64,000 nt of DNA from Globodera rostochiensis (taxonomy: Eukaryota > Nematoda > Chromadorea > Rhabditida > Heteroderidae). This document shows, in pieces, positions 20,882-32,256 of this stretch; positions within the stretch are counted from its first letter, which is position 1, and every line of letters starts with the position of its first letter. The notes beneath the pieces are model-generated. The model did no database searches and was not told the origin of the DNA. It was given only the letters and a program-made list of their open reading frames with translations. Made by a program: the position numbers and the translations under genes. The stretch is taken from the NCBI GenBank assembly GCA_018350325.1, contig JAEVLN010000015.1, positions 1,632,008 through 1,696,007 of the forward strand, written 5' to 3'.

Positions 20882-23800
20882 TCAACCGAACAAAGTTTGG
20901 GCCATTTCGGTTAAGAAACGGAAGCCGGAAGCGTTGGGCGTTGCGTTTGCGACGGAATTGTGCAGAAAGCCGGCCGTTGTCTGCGCGGGAATGGTCGTCA
21001 GCTGTGAAGGCGCTGCGTTTTTTTCTCCGATGGCCGGTGCCGTCCCGACGGAGTCGGCGAGTTCAAAGGCAAAGGGACGCTTTCCGATCACTTCGTTTGC
21101 CCCGCCGTCGCGCCGCCTGTCGCTATGCTTTCTCCCGCTACGTTTATCTGTCGATAATTTTTGTTAGGGAAATTCCCCCCGAAGCGTTTCCGTACTCCCA
21201 CCAATTGTCCATCTCTCTCCGAAATGGTGCTGCTGCTGCTGCTGCTGTTGTTGCTGTTCGTGCTGTTGTTGTTGGTGTTGATCAATCGGTGCCATTTCCT
21301 CCTCTGTCGACGCGTCTTCAGCCGTTGCCAAATGCGCGACGATTTGGTTGTGCGGATACGAGGCAAGAGAATGTTCAAAATCAACAGCAGGAAACGGTGG
21401 GGAAGGCCAAATTTGGCTTGCGGCAGCTGCAAAATTGAACACACTGCCAGCGGCGTTTAACCAAGCGGGAGAGAATTGTTGTTGAAATTGAGCTGCAACT
21501 TGGGCGGAAGGATCGGCGGCGATCAGAGAGGACTGGTTGAGGGTGAGCTAAGATCAGAGAAGACAGGTTAGAGTGATTAGAGAGAATGGGTTGATGGGCA
21601 GGTTGGGGTGATCAAAGAGGACGGTTTGAGGGTGAGCTAAGATCAGAGAAGACAGGTTAGAGTGATTAGAGAGAATGGGTTGATGGGCAGGTTGGGGTGA
21701 TCAAAGAGGACGGTTTGAGGGTGAGCTAAGATCAGAGAGGACAGGTTGGGGTGATCAGAGAGGACAGGTTGGGGTGATCAGAGAGGAAAGGTTGGGGTGA
21801 TCAGAGAGGACAGGTTGGGGTGATCAGAGAGGACGGGTTGAGGGTGATCAAAGACAAAGAGATTGAGGGTGTGAGTAACCAGAGCGTGGATAGCTAACGA
21901 ACAAATCGGACATCTGATTTAGTCAAAAGTCGACCTGCTGGAACTGCTGCTGTTGCTGCTGTTGGAGTGTTGCATAAGCATCTGTTACCCCTGTCGCGGG
22001 ACCGGCGGCCATTGCTAACATCGAATTCCAATAGTCCATTCCCGTCGCCGGGGGATAAACGTTAGCGCTGCCTGGCACAAAATCGACCAGCGACGACGGA
22101 TTGTTATGAGTGAAAGTGCCAGCAGCTGAAGAGGAAGACGGACAGTAATAATAGCAGCCGTAGGGCGACACGTCCACAGACTCGGCATAATAACGTTCGA
22201 AAGTGAACTGAAAAAATTTTTTTGGGAGGGGCAATCTTTCCGATTTTGCATTTAATGAGTGCGTTCGCTTACACGCTTTAGTCGTGACGTAGCGTTTGCG
22301 TTATGGGAGGGAGAGGCCAACATTCCGACAGGGTTTGGCCATGCAAAGTACGAATGAAGAAGATGGTCATTGTCCGCCATGACGGAGTCGGATGGTGGAG
22401 GAGGAGGAGGGGGCTGGTGATGCTGCTGATGGAGGCATGCCGAACCGGGGAGACTGCTCAAGTTGGAGGAGGGCTGCAGAGAATGCTGAAGTTGAGAAGA
22501 AGCCAAACAACGGGCGGTGGACGTAATGGCCGAGGGTGCGGAGGGAAAAAGCGGCGTCAACGCGGTGGGGACCGCCCTAAATGGAGGACAGATAAAGTTG
22601 GCTTTAAAGAACGAATGTCTGAAAGGAAAACATTCGTTGGAAGTAAATGGAAGGGATCGAATGTATAAGTAAATGTGTGAGATTTGTCTGAAGAAAATGA
22701 ATGCCAAAAACGAACCCCGCGGGGCTTTTGGCCACGGCGCCCCGCCGGCCATCCGCCGCTCCGTCCCCATTGTTCGCTTCCTTTTTGCCCGCCTTTTTGC
22801 CCTTTTTGCTCTTCGCCGTCGTTGGCGCATCCCTCAGCAGGTTGGAGCAGTCCGTGGGAGAGAATGATGCTGCTGCACGTGTTTCTGTGTCAACAGTGCC
22901 AATTGAATCCCTGGAGGGGGGGGGGCAAAGGGAAACCGGTGAGGGCCTTTAAGCATTTCACACATTTGCTGGAGGGGCTGTTGGGCAACAACGAATTGCT
23001 GCTGTTGCTGGTTGGACTGGCACATGCGGGGAGACTGGAGAAGGGTGTCATCGAAAGTGAAGTGTCTGTTGGACAAATCACATTCGAATTTGTTTTTGTG
23101 GTTTATGCCAATGAAAGAGGGGGGGGGGGATTAAAAGGCTAAAACGTTTTATGGCATTTCGGGAGAATTCCCGAACGAACTTAAACTTCGGCGTGCTCCT
23201 CTTCTCCAGTAGCGATTCGCCGTCAATTTCTCTAAAATGACGACGTCTTTTTCTTTCGCGAAATGCCCAAAATATGCCCACGTTATTATTCGATGGCTGC
23301 CGTCAATTCTGTCGAGTTTTCCATTCTAAAATAAATAAACGAATAAATATTTAAATACTTCTTTTGTCGGTAGTTATTGCAAACTTTCTGGCCAAGTCGG
23401 AAGGACGACTGGACGAAGTAAATGAACTGGGAGTTGGCGCTCACCAGCCGATAGATCATTAGCCCGGAGGCGGTGTACTTAATCGCTTCAGGGGACAAAT
23501 TGCTTGCTGCCCTCAAGGCTTATGTTACAAAAAGCCCTCTCCTCTTACCCGCATCGTGTGCTTCCGCCACGGTTCTCAAGTCGTCCGGATGGACGAAGGA
23601 ATAGAGGCTCGGTTTTGGGGGGTCGGCGGAGGTTGAAGCACCCAAAGAGGGGGACGGCGACTCGTCCAGTTCCAGAATATGGCGTAATCTATCAAATAAA
23701 TTGAATAATAAACATTAGGAAATGTCGCTTAATAAGTAATTGACACCGTAAATCCATGCACTGAAAGCCGAGGTCCAGCGAATGTCTGGACTTGAGGATG

Positions 23801-26800
23801 GGGTCGTCCAGCTCAGGGTCCATTTGCGGCGGCGGTACAAGCGGGCTCAAGAGGAGTTTACTTAGTACGGAAGTTTGCATTTTAAGATCGAGGAAATGGA
23901 GGATAGGGGGGGGGGTGAGCGATTGGAGGGGGGGGGGGGGGGGTTGAGCGATTGGAGGGGGGGGGGGGGTTGAGCGATTGGAGGGGGGGGGGGGGAGGGA
24001 TGATGGAGGAGGGGGGGGGGGATTGGAGAGGGGGGGGGGGGGGTTGGGCGATTGGAGGGGAGGGGGGGGGGGGGGGGGTGAATGCGCGGAAGCATCAAAA
24101 CTTTGGCCCTCACGTGCATATGGCCACCAAAGCGTATTTTCTGCTGTTTGCCAAAGCGGAAGTGCCAATGCCAAATTGGGCAGAGTCAAGCCCCGGCGGG
24201 TATTGGTGGGCTGTCGGCGTGCGAGTTCTGCGCTGAGGCGGCACAAATGGGGACAATTCCACGCGATGGGAATGCACAGAAATGAGACGGCAACGCAATT
24301 CGATGCGCTTTTTGGGTAAACATTTTGAATAGAAACGTTGCAGAATTTAAAATCTCACGCTAAAACCGCAACTATTGTCCAAAAGACAGCGGAACCGAAG
24401 CACAACGGACACCGACCAGCCGCCATCGGACGACGCCGCTGAAAGAAGCAAAAGGGCAAATTGGGAGGAGGCCATTGGGACGGAAGAAGAGATGATGAAG
24501 AGGGAAGGATGAACACGAGAGGATGGAGGAAGAAGAAGAGAATAAAGAAGAGGAGGAAGAAGAGAATGAAGAAGAAGAGGAAGAAGAGAATGAAGAAGAG
24601 GAGGAAGAAGAGAATGAAGAAGAGGAGGAAGAAGAGAATGAAGAAGAGGAGGAAGAAGAGGATGAAGAAGAGGAGGAAGAAGAAGAGGATAAAGAAGAGG
24701 AAGAAGAAGAGGATAAAGAAGAGGAGGAAGAAGAGGATAAAGAAGAAGAGGAAGAAGAAGAGGATCTGCCCACTGATCGGGCCGACCTTGATCGGAAAAA
24801 GCGCCTTCTCCTCCCCCTCCGTCTCTTCTGGAAACAACTTCCAACGCCCTCTGCAGAAGTGCCCGCAATTCTTCTCTGTCTTCCGAATGGATCCTTCCGA
24901 TTTTAAAATTTGTGATTTAAACAAAATTTGCAATTACATTTCGAAAAGTGATTGGTGAAGAACGTCGGACTGAAAAGCAAAGTAATTTTAGGAAACTTAT
25001 TTTATTTTATATTTTTACCTGCTGAAAGCCCAATTTTGTTTCGATGTTTTCGGTTACATAGAAAACGTCGCCGTCCAAGTGAAGCATCAGCAGAAATGCG
25101 CCCATCGCCTAATTTATTATTTTCTGTCCACTCTGGTGATCAAAGAACTCTCTGATCCCCGGACCCGAATTTGAACTCTTTGGGTCTGATCAGTCCATTG
25201 ACCCGGACACGAATTTGAACTCTTTGGGTCTGATCAGTCCATTGACCCGGACACGAATTTGAACTCTTTGATCAGATTCTTGGATCACAACCTCCCCCCC
25301 TCCCCCTTCTCTGAACTTAGTCAGTCAATTTGCTCTTTTTGTGCCTTTTGTGTTAGCTCGGCGAATTGCGTGTCTCCGAAGTACAGTGAGGCCATTCCAG
25401 TTTGAGGGTTCACCATTGTTGGCACGGGAATAACTGGCGACCCGTGAAGCCGTGCCAAAGGATGTTCGGCACAACATCCGACGGCACTCTCCAAAGCTTG
25501 TTGGGCGCAAACTGAAACTCAACGATTTTTAACAAACTCTAAGCGGTGTCCGCATTTCTTTCTCGACGGCCTTCCTCGGCTTCTGGGAATTCTGGGCCCT
25601 TTTGTGTCCTCAGACTTCGCCGAAACTCTCCCGCCGAGAAGCAACAACAAAAAAACTTTTCCCCTCACCGCCCTTATCTGTTCCGTGCCGCTCTTTTGGC
25701 CATATTTTTGCATTAATAATCACCCATTTGCTATTCATTTGTTTGCCTTTCTCGCCCCACTTCACTTTCGTTCGGATGGCCCCCCTCCGGGGCTTTTGTT
25801 TGTTCAATTAATTGGATGAATGGCCGATGATGAAGATGATGTTGATGATGAGGTGATGGGCGGGGGCCCCTGGGGGGGGGCTCCTTTCCCCCGAGGAAAT
25901 GGGACTCCGTTCCCGGGGGGCGGACTCCCCCCTCCCTCTCAAGTGGTGGCATCGCTCTCGAGAGCCCCAATTGGTTGTTATATGATCAGCACCATTGACA
26001 CCATCACTCGCCTTGAAAATGTGCCTTGATCTGGAGGAATGAGACGGCCAGACGAAGCACCGACAATTTGTCCAGTCGTTGAAGAAGCGACTCTTCGTAT
26101 GGCAACAATGAGGCCACCTGCTGATGGAAAACGCATAAAAATCTTTGAAAAGCCAATTATGCGCTTCAGAACTCGAAGAATAAGTGGGCAACCGCTTTTC
26201 AAATGCAGATAAAATGAACGGCACACCTCCGAATTTCAAACAAATTATTCAAATTTTCGATCAAACCCAACGCCCATAATTGGGTAACCGACTGACCGTC
26301 TCCAGCTCCCCGTTCAGTCTTTCCCTGTGCCGTTTAGATGGATTTGAGGGCAAAACATTGCCAGAATGTTGATGCTGCTGATGATGTCCTCCATGTCCTT
26401 GGAGGAGGATTTCTGCAAATTGTCCAATGTCCTGGGAACATTTTGCGCCAATTTCGCCGAGGGGCACTGTCCGAGTCCTGAACAGACCGAAATTCAAAGA
26501 CCGCAAGATAATTTTCACGGTTGTTAAAGGCTTCGTGTGGGATTAGAGCCCTAGGCAAAATTGCAAAGAGAGGTCAACTTGTGCCGCATACGCCCGGGGG
26601 GATAAATGAAGTGAACATAAGCAGACAGCCTCTTCCACTCCCCAGGCGTTTATCTCACTTTTACAATTATATCCATCGGTGTCGAACTCTTGCCGATCAA
26701 TTTGCGTTCACCAAAGACATTTGGGCAAATAGTTTGCTTTTGGTGGAAAGACTCAAAAAAGAGGCTGAATATTTTCTGACTGACCGTTTTTCACACCTTT

Positions 26801-28598
26801 CAGCAATAATTGCACGCCATTACCACCGATTACCCCCTGCCATCATTCTCTCATCATCGCGTCATCTTCAATTTCTTCCATTCCCATCATAATCCTTTCC
26901 CCCCCCGTCAGAATTGACTCCATCTTTAACACCCACCTCCAACAGCTATGGCCTTGGCCATAATATTGCGCGAAAATTGGGTAGGAATTGGGGGGGGGGG
27001 AGAGGAAGTGACGAACGAACGAATGGAATTGGAGGGGGGGGGGCAGCATATTATGCCGATAACCCGACAATTTCCATGCGCAACCAAAAAATGCATTTGT
27101 TGGGGGGGGGGCTGAAGGGTTTTATGAGCAACGAAAGATGCCAACGAACAGAAAAAAGGACTGAAGCTCAGAGAATTTTATGGCATCGTTTAAAAAATCA
27201 TCCGACAGTTCAGAGGGACCCTTACAGGGGTTTCAAGTCTCTGTTATACTAACAAAATAACTGAACTATTTTGTGTAAAGTTCAAGGACATCTCCCCCCC
27301 CCCTCCCCTCTCTTTCCATCATCATTCATTCAGCTCTTCAGCTCCTTCCGCGATTCCCCTCCCCCCCCTCCCCCCCGGGGGCATGGCTACTTAATAATTC
27401 CCACCCCTCCCATTTTGCCCGGGAGCAACACAACATATGTCCCCTCATCTTGTGGAGGAAGGAAGACACTGAAAATGAAGACGGACGATGGATGCTCTCC
27501 CGATTTTATTGCCCAATCTGTGATTAATAAGGAATTGTTCCTCCATTCCATTCATTGGTACAAACAATGAAATTGGAGGGGTTGGGGGCAGGCGGGTGAA
27601 GAGGAGGAATTTGAGGAATTGGATGAGGAAGATGGACAAAAAGAGAATAGACAACCGAAGCCGGGACTTAAGGACTGATCGAGACTCTCGCCGAGAATCT
27701 CGATCGTCCGGGCTCTATAGACCTAACTGTCATTGGGGCGGGCTTCTGCAAAATTAAGACCATTAATGTTGAGAGCATGAGGGAGCAACTTCCCATTTCC
27801 CCCAAAAAACATTCACCCACCGGCAGCTGCCCCAGCCACCCCCCCCCCACGGCTTATTAACCACCTCCGGCCAATTTGACTCTCTCTCCGATGGTACAGT
27901 AATTAATTGCGCCATTTGCTATTATAATCGCTCTCGCTCCAACGGATGGGTGGCGGGGGGAGGGGGGGGGGGGAGGGGAGGGGGGAGGATCATCCGGAAG
28001 GAAAAGAAACGCACGGGTGGGGTGTCTGGCCTTAGAATTGACCAAAGTTCGAATCGTTCAATTGGAGAAGGGGATTCAAGACCAATCAATGCCGAGAGGA
28101 TTCAAGACCAATCAATGCCGAGGGGATTCAAGACCAATCAATGCCGAGGCGTTCAAGACCAATCAGTGCCGTATCAAGACGCGGGAGGGGGAGGGAGGGG
28201 TTTTTCGAGGAAAGGGGCGGCGGGAGGGGGAGGAAGGGGCGGCGGGAGGGGGGGGGGGGAAGTGCCGGCATTGCTGGTACAAATTCGGAGTAATGTCCGT
28301 CCATGCCATGCTGCTGGATGTAAATGTTTGGACGAATGAATGGGAATATCTTTGCCTCCCATTTCCACCCAATTGGGCACACCCACAATCCCCGGAGAAG
28401 GGAGCGCAATCGTCGGGGGCCGGGGCCGAGCATGGCACGGCACGGCATTTTCCGTGACTTCCATACAACATTGTCCGTCCTCCTCCCAATCCTTTCTCCC
28501 CCCGAGGGAAGAGTTGTCCTTTCCCTTCCTTTGCCCAATTCCCTTTTTCTTCCCACTCACCGTTTGAAGTTGCGTTGGCGGCGTTTGCTCGCGTACAT
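20882..28598 (-). CDS. ahr-1: AHR-1, aryl hydrocarbon receptor (bHLH-PAS transcription factor)
   Basis: Orthologue of the aryl hydrocarbon receptor, a bHLH-PAS factor that in nematodes specifies neurons and pairs with ARNT/AHA-1. Exon 1 (28598-28561) encodes MYASKRRQRNFK and splices across a 2.1-kb intron into exon 2 (26477-26297), which ends with the bHLH basic region NPSKRHRERLNGELET. Exon 3 (26117-26012) completes the bHLH (LDKLSVLRLAVSFLQ). PAS-A lies on exons 25511-25345, 25108-25019, 24969-24938, 24893-24787, 24438-24359 and 24307-24114 (GFQQSDVLHQSLFEMIHSED, RFRCLLDNSCGF). PAS-B lies on 23845-23747, 23688-23549, 23518-23385, 23325-23282 and from 23231 (YSFVHPDDLRTVAEAH, LMIYRLVSANSQFIYFVQSS, EIDGESLLEKRSTPK). 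The Q-, S- and P-rich C-terminus follows (22,9 to 20,9 kb). Introns after 26012 and 25345 have GC donors. The C-terminal exons are less certain: a possible earlier stop is at 21164, and the exon 14/15 junction is unresolved. Confidence 0.93.
21544..21880. repeat. Minisatellite in a C-terminal ahr-1 intron
   Basis: Tandem and higher-order copies of a unit close to GATCAGAGAGGACAGGTTGG (23 bp) with longer 113-bp-scale composite repeats on the left side. The array sits between the exon ending CAGCAG (about 21,930) and the exon beginning at about 21,548, and accounts for nearly all of that intron. Confidence 0.85.
23905..24080. repeat. G-rich (coding strand C-rich) satellite in ahr-1 intron
   Basis: Poly(G) runs of 9-18 bases separated by GGATTGAGCGATTGGA-like spacers. 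On the coding strand this is a poly(C) array inside the intron 23,846-24,113, between PAS-A and PAS-B exons. Strong G-quadruplex/i-motif potential. Confidence 0.88.
24520..24766. repeat. Homopurine GAAGAAGAGGAG array in ahr-1 intron
   Basis: About 250 bp of almost pure purine on the plus strand (GAAGAGGAGGAAGAAGAGAATG-like units), that is homopyrimidine on the ahr-1 coding strand. It lies between the PAS-A exons ending at 24787 and starting at 24438. The Glu- or Leu/Ser-rich frames read from it are composition artefacts. Confidence 0.88.
25150..25268. repeat. 58-bp tandem repeat in ahr-1 intron
   Basis: Two full and one partial copy of a unit containing CGAATTTGAACTCTTTGG then TCTGATCAGTCCATTGACCC. 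It lies inside intron 25,109-25,344 of ahr-1. Confidence 0.8.
26478..28560 (-). other. First intron of ahr-1
   Basis: A 2.1-kb intron, the longest in the window. It contains numerous poly(G)/poly(C) runs (for example near 26,990, 27,035, 27,105, 27,295 and 27,960) and a 27-bp repeat at 28,068-28,165. I find no additional supported exon; open frames inside it are Pro/Gly-rich and follow the skewed composition. It may hold regulatory elements. Confidence 0.6.
28068..28165. repeat. Short tandem repeat in ahr-1 intron 1
   Basis: Three to four copies of a roughly 27-bp unit, GATTCAAGACCAATCAATGC plus CGAGAGG-like tail, decaying at the right end. Confidence 0.85.
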
Positions 28599-29542
28599 TG
28601 GCGCCTACCCAACTGATCAAATTGCCAACGCTTACTGTAGAAACGGAAACTTTGGGAGAGAAAGGCGTCACGGAATGGACGAAACCGGGAAAAAAGAATT
28701 TTGGCTTTTGTTGTAAGTTTTTCTCGCCTTTTTGCTGTTCGACTTGGACTGAGTGGGGGGGGGGTGCCCGCGCAACCCCCCGGGGGTCGTCCCTCCCCTC
28801 CCCTCCCCTCCCCTCCCCTACCGTACCCCGCCCCCTCCCTCGTGGCACAAATAATTCATTCGCCCGCTCATCCCTCAGCAAACGAAGAATCGATACCCCG
28901 CTGCAATTGGCCCGCGGGCATTGGCCCTCGACAGAATCACTCCCGGCCATCATTGGTCTAAACACAGAAGGCTCTCTTATCTTTCCTTTTGCCCGTTGTT
29001 AGGGACCGCCCAAGCCCTTACTACAAGCTGGAACCAACACAAAATTTAATGAATTTTTGGCACGCAATGCCCCCAAAAGGGCAGAGAAGAAGCGAGTGCC
29101 AAAGGGGACGAAATGCCGGAATTCACTAAACATAAAAAGGGGGGGGGGCGCACCCGTACTGACTGTGACTATAATATAAGTTGATTGGCTGTGAAACGAT
29201 GTTGGCAAAAATGTAGAGGCCGGGAGTCTGATTTCGGGGCCAGATTCGAAGGGGTCGAGGCCGAGCCGTCCTTGCTTCGTGGATGGAATTCAGCAACAGC
29301 ATTAAGCCATGCATGGTCAAAGGGTCGCCCGGAAGAACCTCTCCCTCAAAAAGTACAACTCTTGTCTTTTGCTGTTTACCATTTTGTGTCAAGCCCAACT
29401 TCACAGTTTCGAGGACTTTCGAGCAAAATGGGCCAGACAACTCCCCCCCCCCCGCCCCCCTCCCCCAAATTTTGAAGAAATAAAAATATTTTCAATGACA
29501 AAACATTGCGAATGACAACACAGCAAAAGCAACAACAGATGG
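28599..29542 (-). other. Region upstream of ahr-1 and downstream of RLP24
   Basis: A 944-bp spacer between the ahr-1 start and the RLP24 stop, both minus strand. It contains G/C homopolymer runs (28,756 and 29,140 and 29,444) and a CCCTC repeat near 28,793-28,818. It should hold the ahr-1 promoter. A long frame running through it continues into the repeats of ahr-1 intron 1 and shows no family similarity. Confidence 0.5.
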
Positions 29543-31323
29543 TCAGTTCACTTCCATTAGCAACTGCACTTCCTCCTCCGCCTTCTGCGCCGCGTCCTCC
29601 TCCATCTCCGCCTTCTCTTCTTCTTCCTCCTCCTCCTCCTTCTCGTGGTCCGCAACCGGTGCCCTAAAATGGCAAAGCATTAATTTGGTCGGTTCGTTTA
29701 GCACTCCTTCCCCGACTTGCCTGATCAAATGCACTTTCTTGCGCGCCTTGTCCACCATCGCCCTCTTCACCGCCAACTTGCCCGGTTTCAGTGTGTTCGT
29801 TATATGCTGGCAGTATCGACGGTGCCGAATGCTGTGAATTTCCTTTATCGCATCCACTAAAAGAAGACGCCGATATTTAAGTAAAATTATGAAAATTTAA
29901 GCATTTTTTAATAATATTTGAGTTTCAGTTTTGTACACTCATACTCGTACGGAGGACCGAAAATCCGAGACTTTCGACGTTACACCGCCCCCACCCCAGT
30001 GGAATTTAGTCCTATTTTTTAAACAAAACTTTTTGAGTCGAATAAAGCATTAAAAAAAGGAGCTTGCCATTATTGTACTACTTATATATACCTGCAGTTT
30101 TCCAAAGATGTCTCTCATATTTGGTTGGCTCGTTTCTTCGCACTTCCAACGACTGGGTGGCATCGTTGACCAATTCCTAAAAATTGCAAATGAAAGAAGG
30201 CAACGCTTTAATTTTCCTGGCAAGGAGAAATTTGAAGGTTTTCAAGGCATTTTGATAAGAACTTTTGCCTAAAATTTCGCCAAAATCAACCCTTTTATCA
30301 TTAGATTTTCCGATAAAAGTCCAAATAAATTTTTTCCTAACTTCAGTCAGATTTTTGATCTCTTAACAAAAAAATTTTACAAAATATTTTCTCGTAGGCG
30401 TCGCCGCACTCCCAGTTTCAAGCAAACGCAAAAAAAAAAAGACTTTATAGGAAATTTTTTACGCAATCACCTTTTTTGGTAATACTTAAGTTTGTTGCCC
30501 CCATTTTTGAAAAAAATACATTTTTTTTTCAAAGTCAGGTAAAAAGGTGTTTTCTAGGGGTATTCCGGGGCGTAGAATCCGAATCTGACCTCCGTTTCGA
30601 CCCATTTCGAACCTTGAACCCGAATTCGAAAAATTCTTCAAAAACTCAAAATTTCTCAAAAATTAATTTTGGCCTCAAAATCATTCCAGGGTTCGAATAG
30701 GTCGAAATGGAGGTCGGATTCGGATTCTAAGCCCCGGAATACCCCTAGAAACATCACTTTATCGACTTTGAAAAAAACATGTATTTTTTTCAAAAATGGG
30801 GGGCAACAAACTTAAGTATTACCCCTTTTTTTATAAATAATTCTGGCCAATTTTGTTTCAGCGGCCAATTTTAGGCTTATTCTAAACTTTTGGGGGCTCG
30901 TTTACAAGGGGGTTTTCGTGCAGAACCCACAATTTCCCTAAAGCTCCGTATGCAAATTTTTAGCTCAAAATAATAAAAAATCGGGACACCCACTCTGCCG
31001 GATTGCCATTATTTGTAAATACTAAAGACACTTACTTTTCCGCGAATTCGTCGCGATGCTTTCGTCCATTTTAATTTGCGCGGGTTTTTCTTCTTTTTGA
31101 ACAGTTTGTTGCATTTGGATCGACAAAACTTGAACACCTGAAGAATAATTTTGCATTAACACTAATGAAAATATGGGCCTTTTCTCAATTCATCAACCAA
31201 TTCTTCATATTTTACCTTTTTATTTATTATGTTTTAATTTACCGTTCCATCGTTTCGTACGAATTGAATTCCATGGCCCGGATAAATCGTCGACGAGCAA
31301 AACCAACACTTTACAAGGCGCAT
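29543..31323 (-). CDS. RSL24D1: RLP24 / RSL24D1, ribosome biogenesis factor (eL24-like)
   Basis: Placeholder for ribosomal protein eL24 during 60S subunit assembly, acting in the nucleolus before exchange in the cytoplasm. Five exons join in phase: 31323-31243, 31137-31036, 30176-30092, 29856-29721 and 29663-29543, giving 174 residues (family about 163). The start ATG opens [18 protein letters not shown], with the zinc ribbon C-x2-C completed by FCRSKC. The family-specific [10 protein letters not shown] and [11 protein letters not shown] are present, then VHLIRAP at the junction of exons 4 and 5, and a Glu-rich tail. The intron after 29721 has a GC donor (CAG/gcaagt); this is required to give LIRAP. 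The intron between exons 2 and 3 (859 bp) is unusually long because it carries a foldback element. Confidence 0.95.
30478..30823. mobile_element. Foldback (long inverted repeat) element in RLP24 intron
   Basis: A 346-bp near-palindrome. Both arms start GGTAATACTTAAGTTTGTTG at the outside and carry CTAGGGGTATTCCGGGGC inward, so nearly the whole element folds back on itself with a short central loop near 30,650-30,690. No coding capacity. A diverged internal fragment lies at about 12,573-12,650. The arms are too long and similar to be chance; it is a MITE or foldback transposon of unknown superfamily. Confidence 0.85.
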
Positions 31324-32256
31324 TCTTTAATTCCGTTGGCTGTAAAAATAAATGAAAAGTTAAGGAAAAATTTAGCTAACGCGGCTTCGTTTTTTATTTC
31401 GACAACTTTTCGCCAAGGATCGTTACGAAAAACAAAATTCAAAAATAAGAACAAAAAAGGTTTGAACTTCGAATTTAGGTATATCAGATAACTTTTCTAG
31501 GTTCCTCCTTCATTTGTTAGTTCTGAAGAGAGATAGGTGTGTAAATGTTCACAAAAATGATTTTTGATTTAAACGTGTCGGCACCAAACTGTCCCGACCG
31601 TTAAGAAAGTGTTTTGTAAAAGAATTAATACTTTAGATCGATTTGATGACAATTAGACTTTATCATATGCATCAAAAATTTTTTTTTTTCGTTGTGTCAT
31701 AAAATCACTATTAACCCAAAAATGCACAAAATCCCTAGCATTTAGGCTAGCCGAGTGGGATCAACCCATCTCATCCATAGGGTACAAACTGCACTATACC
31801 GCTTTTCAAGCGGTCCAAAGCATTTTCAAGAAGTATATTTGCGAAACTGCCAAACTTCTATTCCCTCTAGTGATAGTCAAAAAAATCTTTTTTGTCGATT
31901 TGGGCTGACTTTTCTTTTTAATTTTATGACTGCCAAGCCCAGAATTCGCCAATAAAAACTATTATCACTAATTTGTAAGTTACACGTTCTAAATAGGGTA
32001 GATACATAACTTCCAATAAATTTAATTCGAGTTTCTTCGTCACCTGAGTTTTTTGCCTGGTCGCGTTTTGCGTCCTCAGACATGTGTAACATCCCATTTC
32101 CTTCGCTTTCTTTTAAAAGAAATCCGGTTAAATGAACGAATGTGAAAAAAGCACTAGTGAGTTTGTGCATTTTTGGATTACTGGTGATTTTATGTGATTT
32201 CATTTTAGATACCAATATTTTTGTCGATTTTATTTATTCAGCTACATATTTAAAAC
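31324..32256. promoter_or_regulatory. Divergent intergenic region, RLP24 / proteasome alpha-7
   Basis: A 933-bp AT-rich region between divergent starts. A TTTATTCAG at about 32,240, just upstream of the proteasome ATG, could be a spliced-leader acceptor. A short palindromic stretch and ambiguous open frames on both strands at 31,750-32,215 show no family similarity. I see no RNA gene. Confidence 0.45.

Noticed and set aside
20830..21438. 203-codon plus-strand frame antisense to the ahr-1 C-terminus
   Set aside because: Arg/Ser-rich antisense shadow. The minus-strand frames carry sensible splice sites and a Q-rich domain that continue ahr-1.
24347..24958. Leu/Phe-, Ser- and Lys/Glu-rich frames over the GAAGAAGAGGAG array
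   Set aside because: Composition artefacts of a homopurine repeat. Good donor and acceptor sites at 24787 and 24438 place the array in an ahr-1 intron, and the flanking PAS-A exons join in phase.
28174..28965. 264-codon minus-strand frame upstream of and overlapping ahr-1 exon 1
   Set aside because: No family similarity, Pro-rich end driven by the G/C repeats, and it overlaps the MYASKRRQRNFK exon in another frame.
31740..31830. Possible tRNA-like stretch in the RLP24/proteasome intergenic region
   Set aside because: A GGCTAGCCGAGTGGGATCAA segment recalls a D-arm, but I could not find matching acceptor and T-arms at the right spacing.
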